Assembly (NCBI GenBank): GCA_021325145.1
Contig: JAJPHR010000048.1
Location: 1 to 64,000, forward strand
Direction: 5' to 3'
Length of the DNA stretch: 64,000 nucleotides
DNA from: Verrucomicrobiota bacterium
Lineage (GTDB): Bacteria; Verrucomicrobiota; Verrucomicrobiia; Limisphaerales; Pedosphaeraceae
The position numbers and the translations under genes are program-made. Within the stretch, counting starts at the first letter, position 1, and every line of letters begins with the position of its first letter. This document shows, one piece after another, positions 43,981 to 51,341 of this stretch. The notes beneath the pieces were generated by a model that worked only from the letters and a program-made list of their open reading frames with translations, ran no database searches and was not told the origin of the DNA.

Positions 43981-45240
43981 ATGACCGAAATCACGAATAC
44001 AGTTATTGAAGTGCTGCCCCGGTTTGAAGGTTACGTGTATCCCAACGAAGCGGGTCCGCATCCGTTATGGGGGTTTCTGATAGTTCTTTATCCTTATATC
44101 ACGGGGCTGGTCGCGGGGGCTTTCATCATGGCTTCGCTGGTGCGCGTGTTCAAGGTTCGGGAACTGGAGCCGGTTTACCGGCTCGCGCTGCTCACGGCAT
44201 TGTCGTTCCTGCTCTGCGCCACGCTGCCCCTGCTCTTCCATCTCGGGCACCCTGAGCGCTGCCTGGAGATCATGATGACACCGCATTTCAGCTCACCGAT
44301 GGCCATGTTCGGCTTTGTGTACGCATGGTACCTGATGGCTGTGCTGTTGTTGGAACTTTGGTTCGATTACCGCCAGGATTTCGTCCGGTGGGCGAAGGTC
44401 ACCCCAGGTTTGAAGGGAGCGCTTTATCACGCTCTCACGGTCGGCGTCACGGACGTATCACCCGCGGCGGTTGCGCTCGACAACAAACTCGGCTGGATCC
44501 TCTCGATTATCGGCATCCCCTCGGCCTTCCTCCTGCATGGATACGTGGGCTTCATTTTTGGCTCCATCAAAGCCAACCCCTGGTGGGGCAATGTGCTGAT
44601 GCCCATCATCTTCATTCTCTCGGCCGTGGTTTCGGGCATTGCGCTGTGTGTGTTCAACTACATGGTTCTCACCTGGATTCGCCGCCGCCCACTGGACGTG
44701 CGGTGTCTCGACGCGATGGGCATGTTCCTGTTTTATGCGCTGGTCGTGGATGCGGCGGTCGAAGGACTCGACTGGCTGCACCGGGTTTACTCGGCAGAAG
44801 AAGGATTCCGGGTTTTACAATACATGGCTCGCGAAAAGCTGTTCTACACGCTGAGCATCGGCCAGGCAACGATTGGGACACTGCTGCCGGTCCTGTTGCT
44901 TGGTTCGTTGCAATTGATCCGTCGGAGCGTCCCGGAGCTGGTGCGCAAACGAATGTACTTTGGCAGTGCCTTCATGGTCCTGGTCGGCGTTTTGGCGATG
45001 CGCTGGAATGTGGTGATCGGCGGGCAACTCTTCTCCAAAAGCCTTCGCGGTGTGATGGGCTACAAACTTGAATTCGCCGGCGTCGAAGGCTGGTTGATGG
45101 GCGCGGTCTTGTTGAGTCTTCCCTTCATCATTCTCACGGTCTGCATCAAACTGTTCCTCTCCGAAAGCCTGCCCGTGACGGAGGCGGCCCATGCCGCGGG
45201 AGATCCGCGACTTGAACCGGAGGAAGTGGTTACGACGTAA
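43981..45240 (+). CDS. NrfD/PsrC-family quinone-interacting membrane subunit
   Basis: 419 residues from the ATG at 43981, 4 nt after the FeS gene. About 9-10 membrane helices (LWGFLIVLYPYITGLVAGAF, MLIFILSAVVSGIALC-type segments). Family features include FHLGHPER near residue 95 and an acidic residue in the quinone-site region (YALVVDAAVEGLDWLH). NrfD proteins exchange electrons with menaquinone at the periplasmic side and pass them to the FeS subunit. As third gene of the module it completes a quinone:cytochrome oxidoreductase that could feed the conduit or receive from it. Confidence 0.92.
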   Translation: MTEITNTVIEVLPRFEGYVYPNEAGPHPLWGFLIVLYPYITGLVAGAFIMASLVRVFKVRELEPVYRLALLTALSFLLCATLPLLFHLGHPERCLEIMMTPHFSSPMAMFGFVYAWYLMAVLLLELWFDYRQDFVRWAKVTPGLKGALYHALTVGVTDVSPAAVALDNKLGWILSIIGIPSAFLLHGYVGFIFGSIKANPWWGNVLMPIIFILSAVVSGIALCVFNYMVLTWIRRRPLDVRCLDAMGMFLFYALVVDAAVEGLDWLHRVYSAEEGFRVLQYMAREKLFYTLSIGQATIGTLLPVLLLGSLQLIRRSVPELVRKRMYFGSAFMVLVGVLAMRWNVVIGGQLFSKSLRGVMGYKLEFAGVEGWLMGAVLLSLPFIILTVCIKLFLSESLPVTEAAHAAGDPRLEPEEVVTT

Positions 45241-45342
45241 CGCCTGCCTCGATGGCTGTCAGTTTCACCCGTCAGGCTCACTAAGGGTTTCCCCTAGGCC
45301 GGCTAAATGATTCCCATCGACCACGAATGGGCCATCGCCCAA

Positions 45343-45371
45343 TTGTCCGTTTTTCCCGGCACCCGTATCTT
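45343..45371 (+). promoter_or_regulatory. Candidate sigma70 promoter of the AraC-type regulator gene
   Basis: TTGTCC (45343-45348) and TATCTT (45366-45371) are 17 bp apart, which gives a leader of about 48 nt to the ATG at 45426. Each hexamer departs from consensus, so this is a motif-based call. Confidence 0.45.
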
Positions 45372-45425
45372 GTTTGCGTCAAAACAAATTTGGCACAGCA
45401 AATTCAGACAGAGAACGGACAACTT

Positions 45426-46307
45426 ATGAGCGACAACACAAATCTGATCACCTCCCTGACCAACTCGAAGATTTACCGCGACTACGAACGCGCGTTCAGC
45501 GACGCCACCGGATTGCCGGTTTCGCTCCGTCCCGTGGAATCCTGGCAATTGCCTCACCACGGCCACCGCCATGAAAACCGGTTTTGCGCGCTCATGGCCG
45601 AAAAGAGCCATTCCTGCTCCGCCTGCCTTCAGGTGCAGCAGAAGCTCTCCGAAACCGCCACGCACGAACCGCAATCGGTCACCTGCCAGATCGGCCTCTG
45701 CGACACCGCGGTGCCCGTCCGCATGGGCGAACAATTGATCGGATTTCTCCAAACCGGCCAGTTCTTCCGCAAGGAACCGACCGCTGCCCAGTTCGAGCGC
45801 ACCGCCAAGCTGGCCGCCGAATGGGGCATCCGGGTCGAACGGCAGGAGTTGAAGGACGCCTATTTCAGCGGCAGCGTGCTTTCAGCCCGGCAGCACGATT
45901 CGGTGGTCAAGCTCCTCTACATCTTTGCCCAGCATCTCTCGCTCATCACCAACCAGATCGCCGTCCAGCAGCAGAACAGCGAACCGCCGGTCATCACCCG
46001 CGCCAAACAGTTCATCAAAGAACACCAGACCGAAGACCTCTCGCTCGGCCAGGTGGCCAAGGCCGTTAATACCAGCAGCTTCTATTTCTGCAAGATGTTC
46101 AAGCGGTTCACGGGCATTAACTTCACGGATTATCTCTCCCGCTTGCGCATCGAACAGGCCCGCAATCTCCTGCTCAATCCCAACCTGCGCATCAGCGAGA
46201 TCGCTTACGAAGTCGGCTTTCAGTCGCTCACCCACTTCAACCGCGTCTTCAAGAAAATCATCGGCCAGTCGCCCACCGAGTATCGCGCCCAACTCGCCCA
46301 TGCGTGA
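45426..46307 (+). CDS. PocR-domain AraC-family transcriptional regulator
   Basis: 293 residues from the ATG at 45426. Residues about 10-165 form a PocR sensory domain with Cys-rich patches HSCSACLQVQQKL and TCQIGLC, followed by GEQLIGFLQTGQFF. The C-terminal 100 residues are an AraC helix-turn-helix pair (LGQVAKAVNTSSFYFCKMF and ISEIAYEVGFQSLTHFNRVF). PocR domains bind small ligands, and the clustered cysteines could bind metal or sense redox state, which is inference. It stands between the quinone module and the two-component genes, so those genes are likely targets. Confidence 0.9.
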   Translation: MSDNTNLITSLTNSKIYRDYERAFSDATGLPVSLRPVESWQLPHHGHRHENRFCALMAEKSHSCSACLQVQQKLSETATHEPQSVTCQIGLCDTAVPVRMGEQLIGFLQTGQFFRKEPTAAQFERTAKLAAEWGIRVERQELKDAYFSGSVLSARQHDSVVKLLYIFAQHLSLITNQIAVQQQNSEPPVITRAKQFIKEHQTEDLSLGQVAKAVNTSSFYFCKMFKRFTGINFTDYLSRLRIEQARNLLLNPNLRISEIAYEVGFQSLTHFNRVFKKIIGQSPTEYRAQLAHA

Positions 46308-46400
46308 GTTCGGCCTGGTGGTACGCTGGCCCGCTTTGGCCCCTCGTTGTCCACGCCTTTAAGATGTCCTTTTCCAATCAAGGCTATTATAATATTCGGG

Positions 46401-47624
46401 ATGACGGACTATGCCCGATTGAGCCGCGCCGAGTTGCTTGAGCGCCTTATGGCCCTCGAATCCAATCTCGAAAACCGGCGCACCAAAACCGATTTGAGCG
46501 ACAGCAAGGAACGGATGCGCGCCGTTCTTCAAACGGCCGTTGAGGGCGTCATCACCATCGACGAACGCGGCATCATCGAATCGCTCAACCCCGCCGCCGA
46601 AAAAATCTTTGGCTACAAAGCCAGCGAAGTGATCGGAAAGAACGTGAAAATCCTCATGCCGGCGCCCTACCGCCAGGAACACGACGGCTACCTCGCCAAC
46701 TATCGCCGGACGGGCAAAGCCAGGATCATTGGCATCGGCCGCGAAGTCGTCGGCCAGCGGAAGGACGGCTCCGTCTTTCCCATGGATCTTTCCGTGGGCG
46801 AAATGCGCCTCGCCGGCGGACGGATGTTCACCGGCATTGTGCGTGACATCACCGAACGCCGCCGTCTGGAAAAGGAGGTGCTGGAGATCAGTGATCGCGA
46901 GCAACGGCGCATCGGCCAGGATTTGCACGATGGTTTGGGACAGCATCTCACCGGGATCGAACTGATGGGCCAGGTTCTGGAGCAGAAACTGGCGCCAAAG
47001 TCCAAAGAAGAAGCAGCCCGGGCTTCTGAAATCACTGGTTATGTGCGGGAAGCCATCCGCCAGACCAAACTCCTCGCCCGCGGCCTGGCTCCGGTCGTCC
47101 TTGAATCGGAGGGCCTGATGTCGGCATTACAGCAACTCGCGAACAGCACGGAAAAGATGTTCCACATCACCTGCGAATTCCACTGCAACCTGCCCGTGCT
47201 GGTCGAGGACCACGCTGTCGCCACGCAGCTGTATCGCATCGCGCAGGAAGCCGTGTCCAATGCCATCAAGCATGGCCAGGCCAAACGGGTCCAGATTCAT
47301 CTCCGCGCACCCAGCGACCGCATTGTGCTTATGATCAAGGACCATGGTGTCGGTTTTCACAAACTTCCTCAGGAGCAAGCTGGGATGGGCTTGGGCATCA
47401 TGCAATATCGCGCCGGCATGATTGGCGGGACCCTTTCAATTCAGAAGGATCTGGACGGCGGCACTTCCGTCATCTGCTCCTTGCGCAGGCCGGTTAGCAA
47501 CGCTCTGGCGTCGAACGCGCGGACACCCATGTCAAAGCCGGCCAGGCCACCGCGTGAAAAAGAGTCCCGGCCCTCGAAACGTTCGACCTTGCGCAAGCGC
47601 AACCCAGGCGCGCCACCCTCATGA
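46401..47624 (+). CDS. Soluble FixL-type heme-PAS histidine kinase with HisKA_3 core
   Basis: 407 residues from the ATG at 46401; no membrane helix. The PAS domain (about 40-155) matches the FixL heme domain closely: EHDGYLANYRRTGK gives His94 at the heme-ligand position and IIGIGREVVGQRKDG gives Arg114 at the position of the distal, O2-contacting Arg of FixL. The kinase core differs from FixL: GQDLHDGLGQHL with His176 is of the HisKA_3/NarX type, with HATPase motif HLYRIAQEAVSNAIKHG-like (QLYRIAQEAVSNAIKHG). It precedes and overlaps its response regulator gene. Predicted role: cytosolic oxygen sensing that controls the cbb3 genes downstream. Confidence 0.88.
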   Translation: MTDYARLSRAELLERLMALESNLENRRTKTDLSDSKERMRAVLQTAVEGVITIDERGIIESLNPAAEKIFGYKASEVIGKNVKILMPAPYRQEHDGYLANYRRTGKARIIGIGREVVGQRKDGSVFPMDLSVGEMRLAGGRMFTGIVRDITERRRLEKEVLEISDREQRRIGQDLHDGLGQHLTGIELMGQVLEQKLAPKSKEEAARASEITGYVREAIRQTKLLARGLAPVVLESEGLMSALQQLANSTEKMFHITCEFHCNLPVLVEDHAVATQLYRIAQEAVSNAIKHGQAKRVQIHLRAPSDRIVLMIKDHGVGFHKLPQEQAGMGLGIMQYRAGMIGGTLSIQKDLDGGTSVICSLRRPVSNALASNARTPMSKPARPPREKESRPSKRSTLRKRNPGAPPS

Positions 47625-48304
47625 AGTCCAACAAGACTCCCGCGAACACAAAGAAAAAGTTGCTGGTCGTGGATGACCATCCCATGATGCGCCAGGGATT
47701 GGCCCAACTCATCACCAACGAGCCCGATCTCGTCATTTGCGCCGAAGCGGAGAACGGGCGTCAGGCCATTGAAGCCATCCCAAAGGCCAAGCCGGACCTC
47801 GTGCTCGCTGATATTTCCCTGCCCGACAAAAACGGGCTGGAACTGATCAAGGACATCCAGGCGCTCCACGCTGGCTTGCCCGTGCTCGTCATTTCCATGC
47901 ACGAAGAGTCGCTTTATGCCGAGCGCGTGTTGCGGGCCGGGGGCCGTGGCTACATCATGAAACAGGAAGGCGGTAAAAAGCTCATGGAAGCCATCCGCCA
48001 GGTGCTTGGGGGCCGCATTTACGTCAGCGAAAAAATATCCAGCAAAATCCTTGAGGGCCTTTCCGGTCATTCTGCCAACGCGAGCCATCCCAAGGTTGAA
48101 ATGCTGACTGACCGCGAGTTCGAAGTCTTGCAATTGCTCGGGCAAGGGCGCGGCACGCGTGAAGTGTCCCAGCAACTCCATTTAAGCATCAAGACCATTG
48201 AGGTCCACCGGGCTAACATCAAAAAGAAACTCGGGCTAAAAACCGCCACCGAATTGATCCGTTACGCCGTCCAGTGGGTGGAAACTCAAAGCGTCGGCCA
48301 ATAG
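47621..48304 (+). CDS. NarL/FixJ-family response regulator
   Basis: 227 residues; its ATG overlaps the kinase stop (ATGA). Receiver: LLVVDDHPMMRQGLAQLI, phosphoacceptor in LVLADISLPDKNGLEL, ISMHEES and MKQEGGK. LuxR-type helix-turn-helix: LTDREFEVLQLLGQGRGTRE then HLSIKTIEVHRANIKKKLG. Cognate to the heme-PAS kinase. Very similar to the regulator at 21830. Likely targets are the adjacent cbb3 operon and perhaps the quinone module. Confidence 0.93.
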   Translation: MKSNKTPANTKKKLLVVDDHPMMRQGLAQLITNEPDLVICAEAENGRQAIEAIPKAKPDLVLADISLPDKNGLELIKDIQALHAGLPVLVISMHEESLYAERVLRAGGRGYIMKQEGGKKLMEAIRQVLGGRIYVSEKISSKILEGLSGHSANASHPKVEMLTDREFEVLQLLGQGRGTREVSQQLHLSIKTIEVHRANIKKKLGLKTATELIRYAVQWVETQSVGQ

Positions 48305-48370
48305 CAGAATAGCAGTCTTCTTTCCCCTTCTCCCAGGTCTTTTTCCGGTCGGGTTTCTCCGCCCTTAGAA

Positions 48371-48443
48371 CCTATCCCGGTAGGACGGGCAGTCCTCTGC
48401 CCATCGTCGGCGCGCACGGAGTGACGCGCCCTACCGAGATAGG
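48371..48443. repeat. Long imperfect palindrome (REP-like)
   Basis: CCTATCCCGGTAGGACG pairs with CGCCCTACCGAGATAGG across a 38-nt loop (about 15 of 17 pairs). It lies in the 227-bp gap between the response regulator and ccoI. It shares the GCAGTCCTC and GCGCCCT blocks with the palindrome at 59899, so it is probably a dispersed genomic repeat; it may also end the regulator transcript. Confidence 0.6.
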
Positions 48444-48531
48444 CTCTCAGTCAATTCCTGTTCAGTAATCGCCAAAATACGGAGAGCCGTATCGACACGT
48501 GTTGCCAATATTAGCACGGACATTGTCAGCG

Positions 48532-51147
48532 ATGGCGAAACGACCAACAACTGTTTCAGGCCACTCCGAGAATGGCCAAGGCGCGCCCGTGCCTCTGGCC
48601 AGCACGCCGGAGTCGCAAGCCAATGCCACCTCCACTCCCGGCGGCAGGCGCAAATGCTTTCACTGCGGCACACCCTGTCGCGGAGCGTCCTTTACCAGCG
48701 GCACTGAATTTTTCTGCTGCCAGGGCTGCCTCACGGTTTTCGAATTGCTCACCGCCAACGGCTTGACGCAATTCTATGAATTCGCCGACTCCGCCGGCGT
48801 GCGCGTCACCGCCAGCGGCGGCCAGGAACGATTCCGTTATCTGGATGAATCCAGGGTGCGGGAGCGCCTGGTGGATTTCAGCAACCCTTGCCTTACCAAA
48901 ATCACGTTTCGCATCCCGTCCATTCATTGCATTGCTTGTGTGTGGCTTTTGGAAAACCTGTTCCGCTTCAAACCAGGAATTGGCCGCTCGCAAGTCAATT
49001 TTCCCCGCAAGGAATTGGCGCTGTCCTTTGAGAACAAGCAGGTGCGGCTCAGCGAGATTGTGGCTCTACTCGCCTCGCTTGGCTACGAGCCGGAACTAAA
49101 GCTATCCGACCTCGAAAGCGCGCCCGTGAATCCCGCCGCGCGACGGCTGTGGCTCCAATTGGGTGTCGCCGGATTTGCGTTCGGAAATATCATGCTCTTC
49201 AGCATTTCTTCCTATCTGGGGCTGGACAGCTTCAGCGGACCGGTGCTGAAAAAGATTTTTGGGTATCTCAGTCTCTCGCTGATCCTTCCGGTGCTTTGCT
49301 ACAGCGCGGCCGATTACTGGCGCGCAGCCTGGGTCAGCCTGCGGCAACGCATGCTCACCATCGAGGTTCCCATCGCCGCCGGACTTGCCGCGCTCTTTGC
49401 CCAAAGCACCTATGAAGTCCTCTCGGGCCGGGGAGAAGGTTATTTCGACACCCTGGCCGGGCTGCTGTTCTTTCTCTTATGCGGGAGGTTGTTTCAACAG
49501 AAGACGTATGACCGGCTCACGTTTGATCGTGATTACAAGTCCTTCTTTCCACTCTCCATCACCCGGATGGATGGCGAAGGTGAGCAGCAAGTCTCCCTTT
49601 CGCAACTGGCTTTGGGTGATCATTTGCTGATCCGCAACGGCCAATTGATTCCCGCTGATGCCCGGCTCGTGCGCGGGCCCGCGCTCATCGATTACAGCTT
49701 CGTCACCGGCGAGTCGGAGCCGTTGGAACGGAACACGGGCGATCATCTGTATGCCGGCGGCCGTCAGATCGGGACCGTGATCGAGGTCGAAACCGTGAAG
49801 CCGGTTTCGCAAAGCTATCTAACGTCCCTCTGGAACCAGGATGCCTTCCGAAAGGAGAGGAACGACACGCTCAATACGCTGACCAACATTTACAGCCGCC
49901 GGTTCACCAGGATCGTGATTGCCGTCGCCGCGGGCGCAGCCCTCTTCTGGTGTTTTCACGATCCTCACCGCGCGGTCAAATCCTTTGCCTCCGTTCTCAT
50001 TGTGGCCTGTCCTTGCGCACTGGCTCTGGCCGCTCCGTTTGCTCTCGGCACGGCGCAACGCGCGCTGGCCCGGCGAAATGTATTCCTGAAAAATCCCGGC
50101 GTCATCGAGACGCTCGCGCGGGCGAATGCCATCGTTTTCGACAAGACCGGCACTCTCACCGCTGCCGGGGCGGACGCGGTTGCTTTCCACGGCCAGCCGC
50201 TCACCGAATCCGAAGAGAACTGGCTCTGGTCCTTGACGCGGCAATCCACACACCCTTGTGCCGCGCGCATCAGTGAGACCATTGCCCGGCAATATTCCCC
50301 CGTCCCAGTCCGTTCGTTCCTCGAAACCACTGGCTGTGGCATCGAAGCCACCGTGGCAGGCCACGAGATTTGGATGGGTTCCGCCGCCTGGCTCGCATCC
50401 CGTCTGGCCCCCCCGACCCGGTCCGCGACCTCAGTTGCGTCCGGCAGTACCGTGCATGTGGCGATCGACGGGGAATATCGCGGCTGCTTTGTCCTCGCCA
50501 ACGCCTTGCGCCCGGAAACCGACACTCTCCTGGCCGGCCTCTCCGCAGATTTCGAACTCGCCATGTTGAGCGGGGACAACGAGAAGGAATGCGAGCGTTT
50601 CCGGAGGCTGTTCGGCGACTCCGCCGCGCTCCACTTTCACCAAAGCCCGTTGGACAAGCTGGGTTTCATCCGTCAACTCCAAGCTGCTGGGAAAACCATC
50701 ATGATGGTCGGGGACGGTTTGAACGACGCCGGCGCTCTCAAGCAAAGCGACGTCGGCGTCGCCGTCGTGGAAAACATTCATGCGTTTTCGCCGGCCAGTG
50801 ACGTGATCATCGCGGCGGCCATGGTGCCTCGCCTCCACAATGTGCTGTGGTTTTCGAAGGTCTCCGTGCGCATCGTGCGCCTCAGCTTCCTGATTTCCAG
50901 CCTGTACAACGTGGTCGGCATCAGCATTGCCGCGCGCGGACTGCTTTCCCCGGTCGTTTGCGCCGTGTTGATGCCGCTGAGTTCCATCACCGTGGTTGCT
51001 TTTGCCTGCGGACTGACGGGCTGGCTGGGAAGTCGCGCCGGATTGGACGCTGCCTCAACGGCTTCGGCCAACACCCCGAGCTGCCTGGATCAAAACAAGG
51101 CGAATCCGGACCATGGAGTTTTAACCGCTAAAGAGGTTTGCGCATGA
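48532..51147 (+). CDS. ccoI: Copper-translocating P-type ATPase for cbb3 oxidase assembly
   Basis: 871 residues from the ATG at 48532 (MAKRPTTVS). The N-terminal Cys-rich zone CFHCGTPCRG ... FFCCQGC (about 41-70) is typical of CcoI/FixI. The HMA metal site is HCIAC near residue 133. Membrane CPC in IVACPCALALAAPF (about 490), phosphorylation motif FDKTGTL (about 536) and the hinge GDGLNDA (about 725) are all intact. It moves Cu(I) outward for CuB of the oxidase. Heads the cbb3 cluster; its stop overlaps ccoS. Confidence 0.93.
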   Translation: MAKRPTTVSGHSENGQGAPVPLASTPESQANATSTPGGRRKCFHCGTPCRGASFTSGTEFFCCQGCLTVFELLTANGLTQFYEFADSAGVRVTASGGQERFRYLDESRVRERLVDFSNPCLTKITFRIPSIHCIACVWLLENLFRFKPGIGRSQVNFPRKELALSFENKQVRLSEIVALLASLGYEPELKLSDLESAPVNPAARRLWLQLGVAGFAFGNIMLFSISSYLGLDSFSGPVLKKIFGYLSLSLILPVLCYSAADYWRAAWVSLRQRMLTIEVPIAAGLAALFAQSTYEVLSGRGEGYFDTLAGLLFFLLCGRLFQQKTYDRLTFDRDYKSFFPLSITRMDGEGEQQVSLSQLALGDHLLIRNGQLIPADARLVRGPALIDYSFVTGESEPLERNTGDHLYAGGRQIGTVIEVETVKPVSQSYLTSLWNQDAFRKERNDTLNTLTNIYSRRFTRIVIAVAAGAALFWCFHDPHRAVKSFASVLIVACPCALALAAPFALGTAQRALARRNVFLKNPGVIETLARANAIVFDKTGTLTAAGADAVAFHGQPLTESEENWLWSLTRQSTHPCAARISETIARQYSPVPVRSFLETTGCGIEATVAGHEIWMGSAAWLASRLAPPTRSATSVASGSTVHVAIDGEYRGCFVLANALRPETDTLLAGLSADFELAMLSGDNEKECERFRRLFGDSAALHFHQSPLDKLGFIRQLQAAGKTIMMVGDGLNDAGALKQSDVGVAVVENIHAFSPASDVIIAAAMVPRLHNVLWFSKVSVRIVRLSFLISSLYNVVGISIAARGLLSPVVCAVLMPLSSITVVAFACGLTGWLGSRAGLDAASTASANTPSCLDQNKANPDHGVLTAKEVCA

Positions 51148-51341
51148 TCATCATTTTCCTGTTGATTCCTCTGAGCATCGTAGTGGCCGCCGGCTTTCTC
51201 TGGGCCTTCATTTGGGCGGTGCGGACGGGTCAATATGAAGACACCTGCACGCCCTCACTCCGAATGCTGATGGACGAAACTGCCGCCAAACGCCCCGTCA
51301 ATAACATTTCTCCCAACCATCGACCCTCCAACGAACAATGA
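51144..51341 (+). CDS. ccoS: cbb3 oxidase maturation protein CcoS
   Basis: 65 residues; AGAGG precedes the ATG, which overlaps the ccoI stop (ATGA). One membrane helix (IIIFLLIPLSIVVAAGFLWA) followed by the family motif FIWAVRTGQYEDTCTP. CcoS is needed for cofactor insertion into cbb3 oxidase. The C-terminal tail after residue 40 is longer than usual and low in complexity. Confidence 0.9.
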   Translation: MIIIFLLIPLSIVVAAGFLWAFIWAVRTGQYEDTCTPSLRMLMDETAAKRPVNNISPNHRPSNEQ

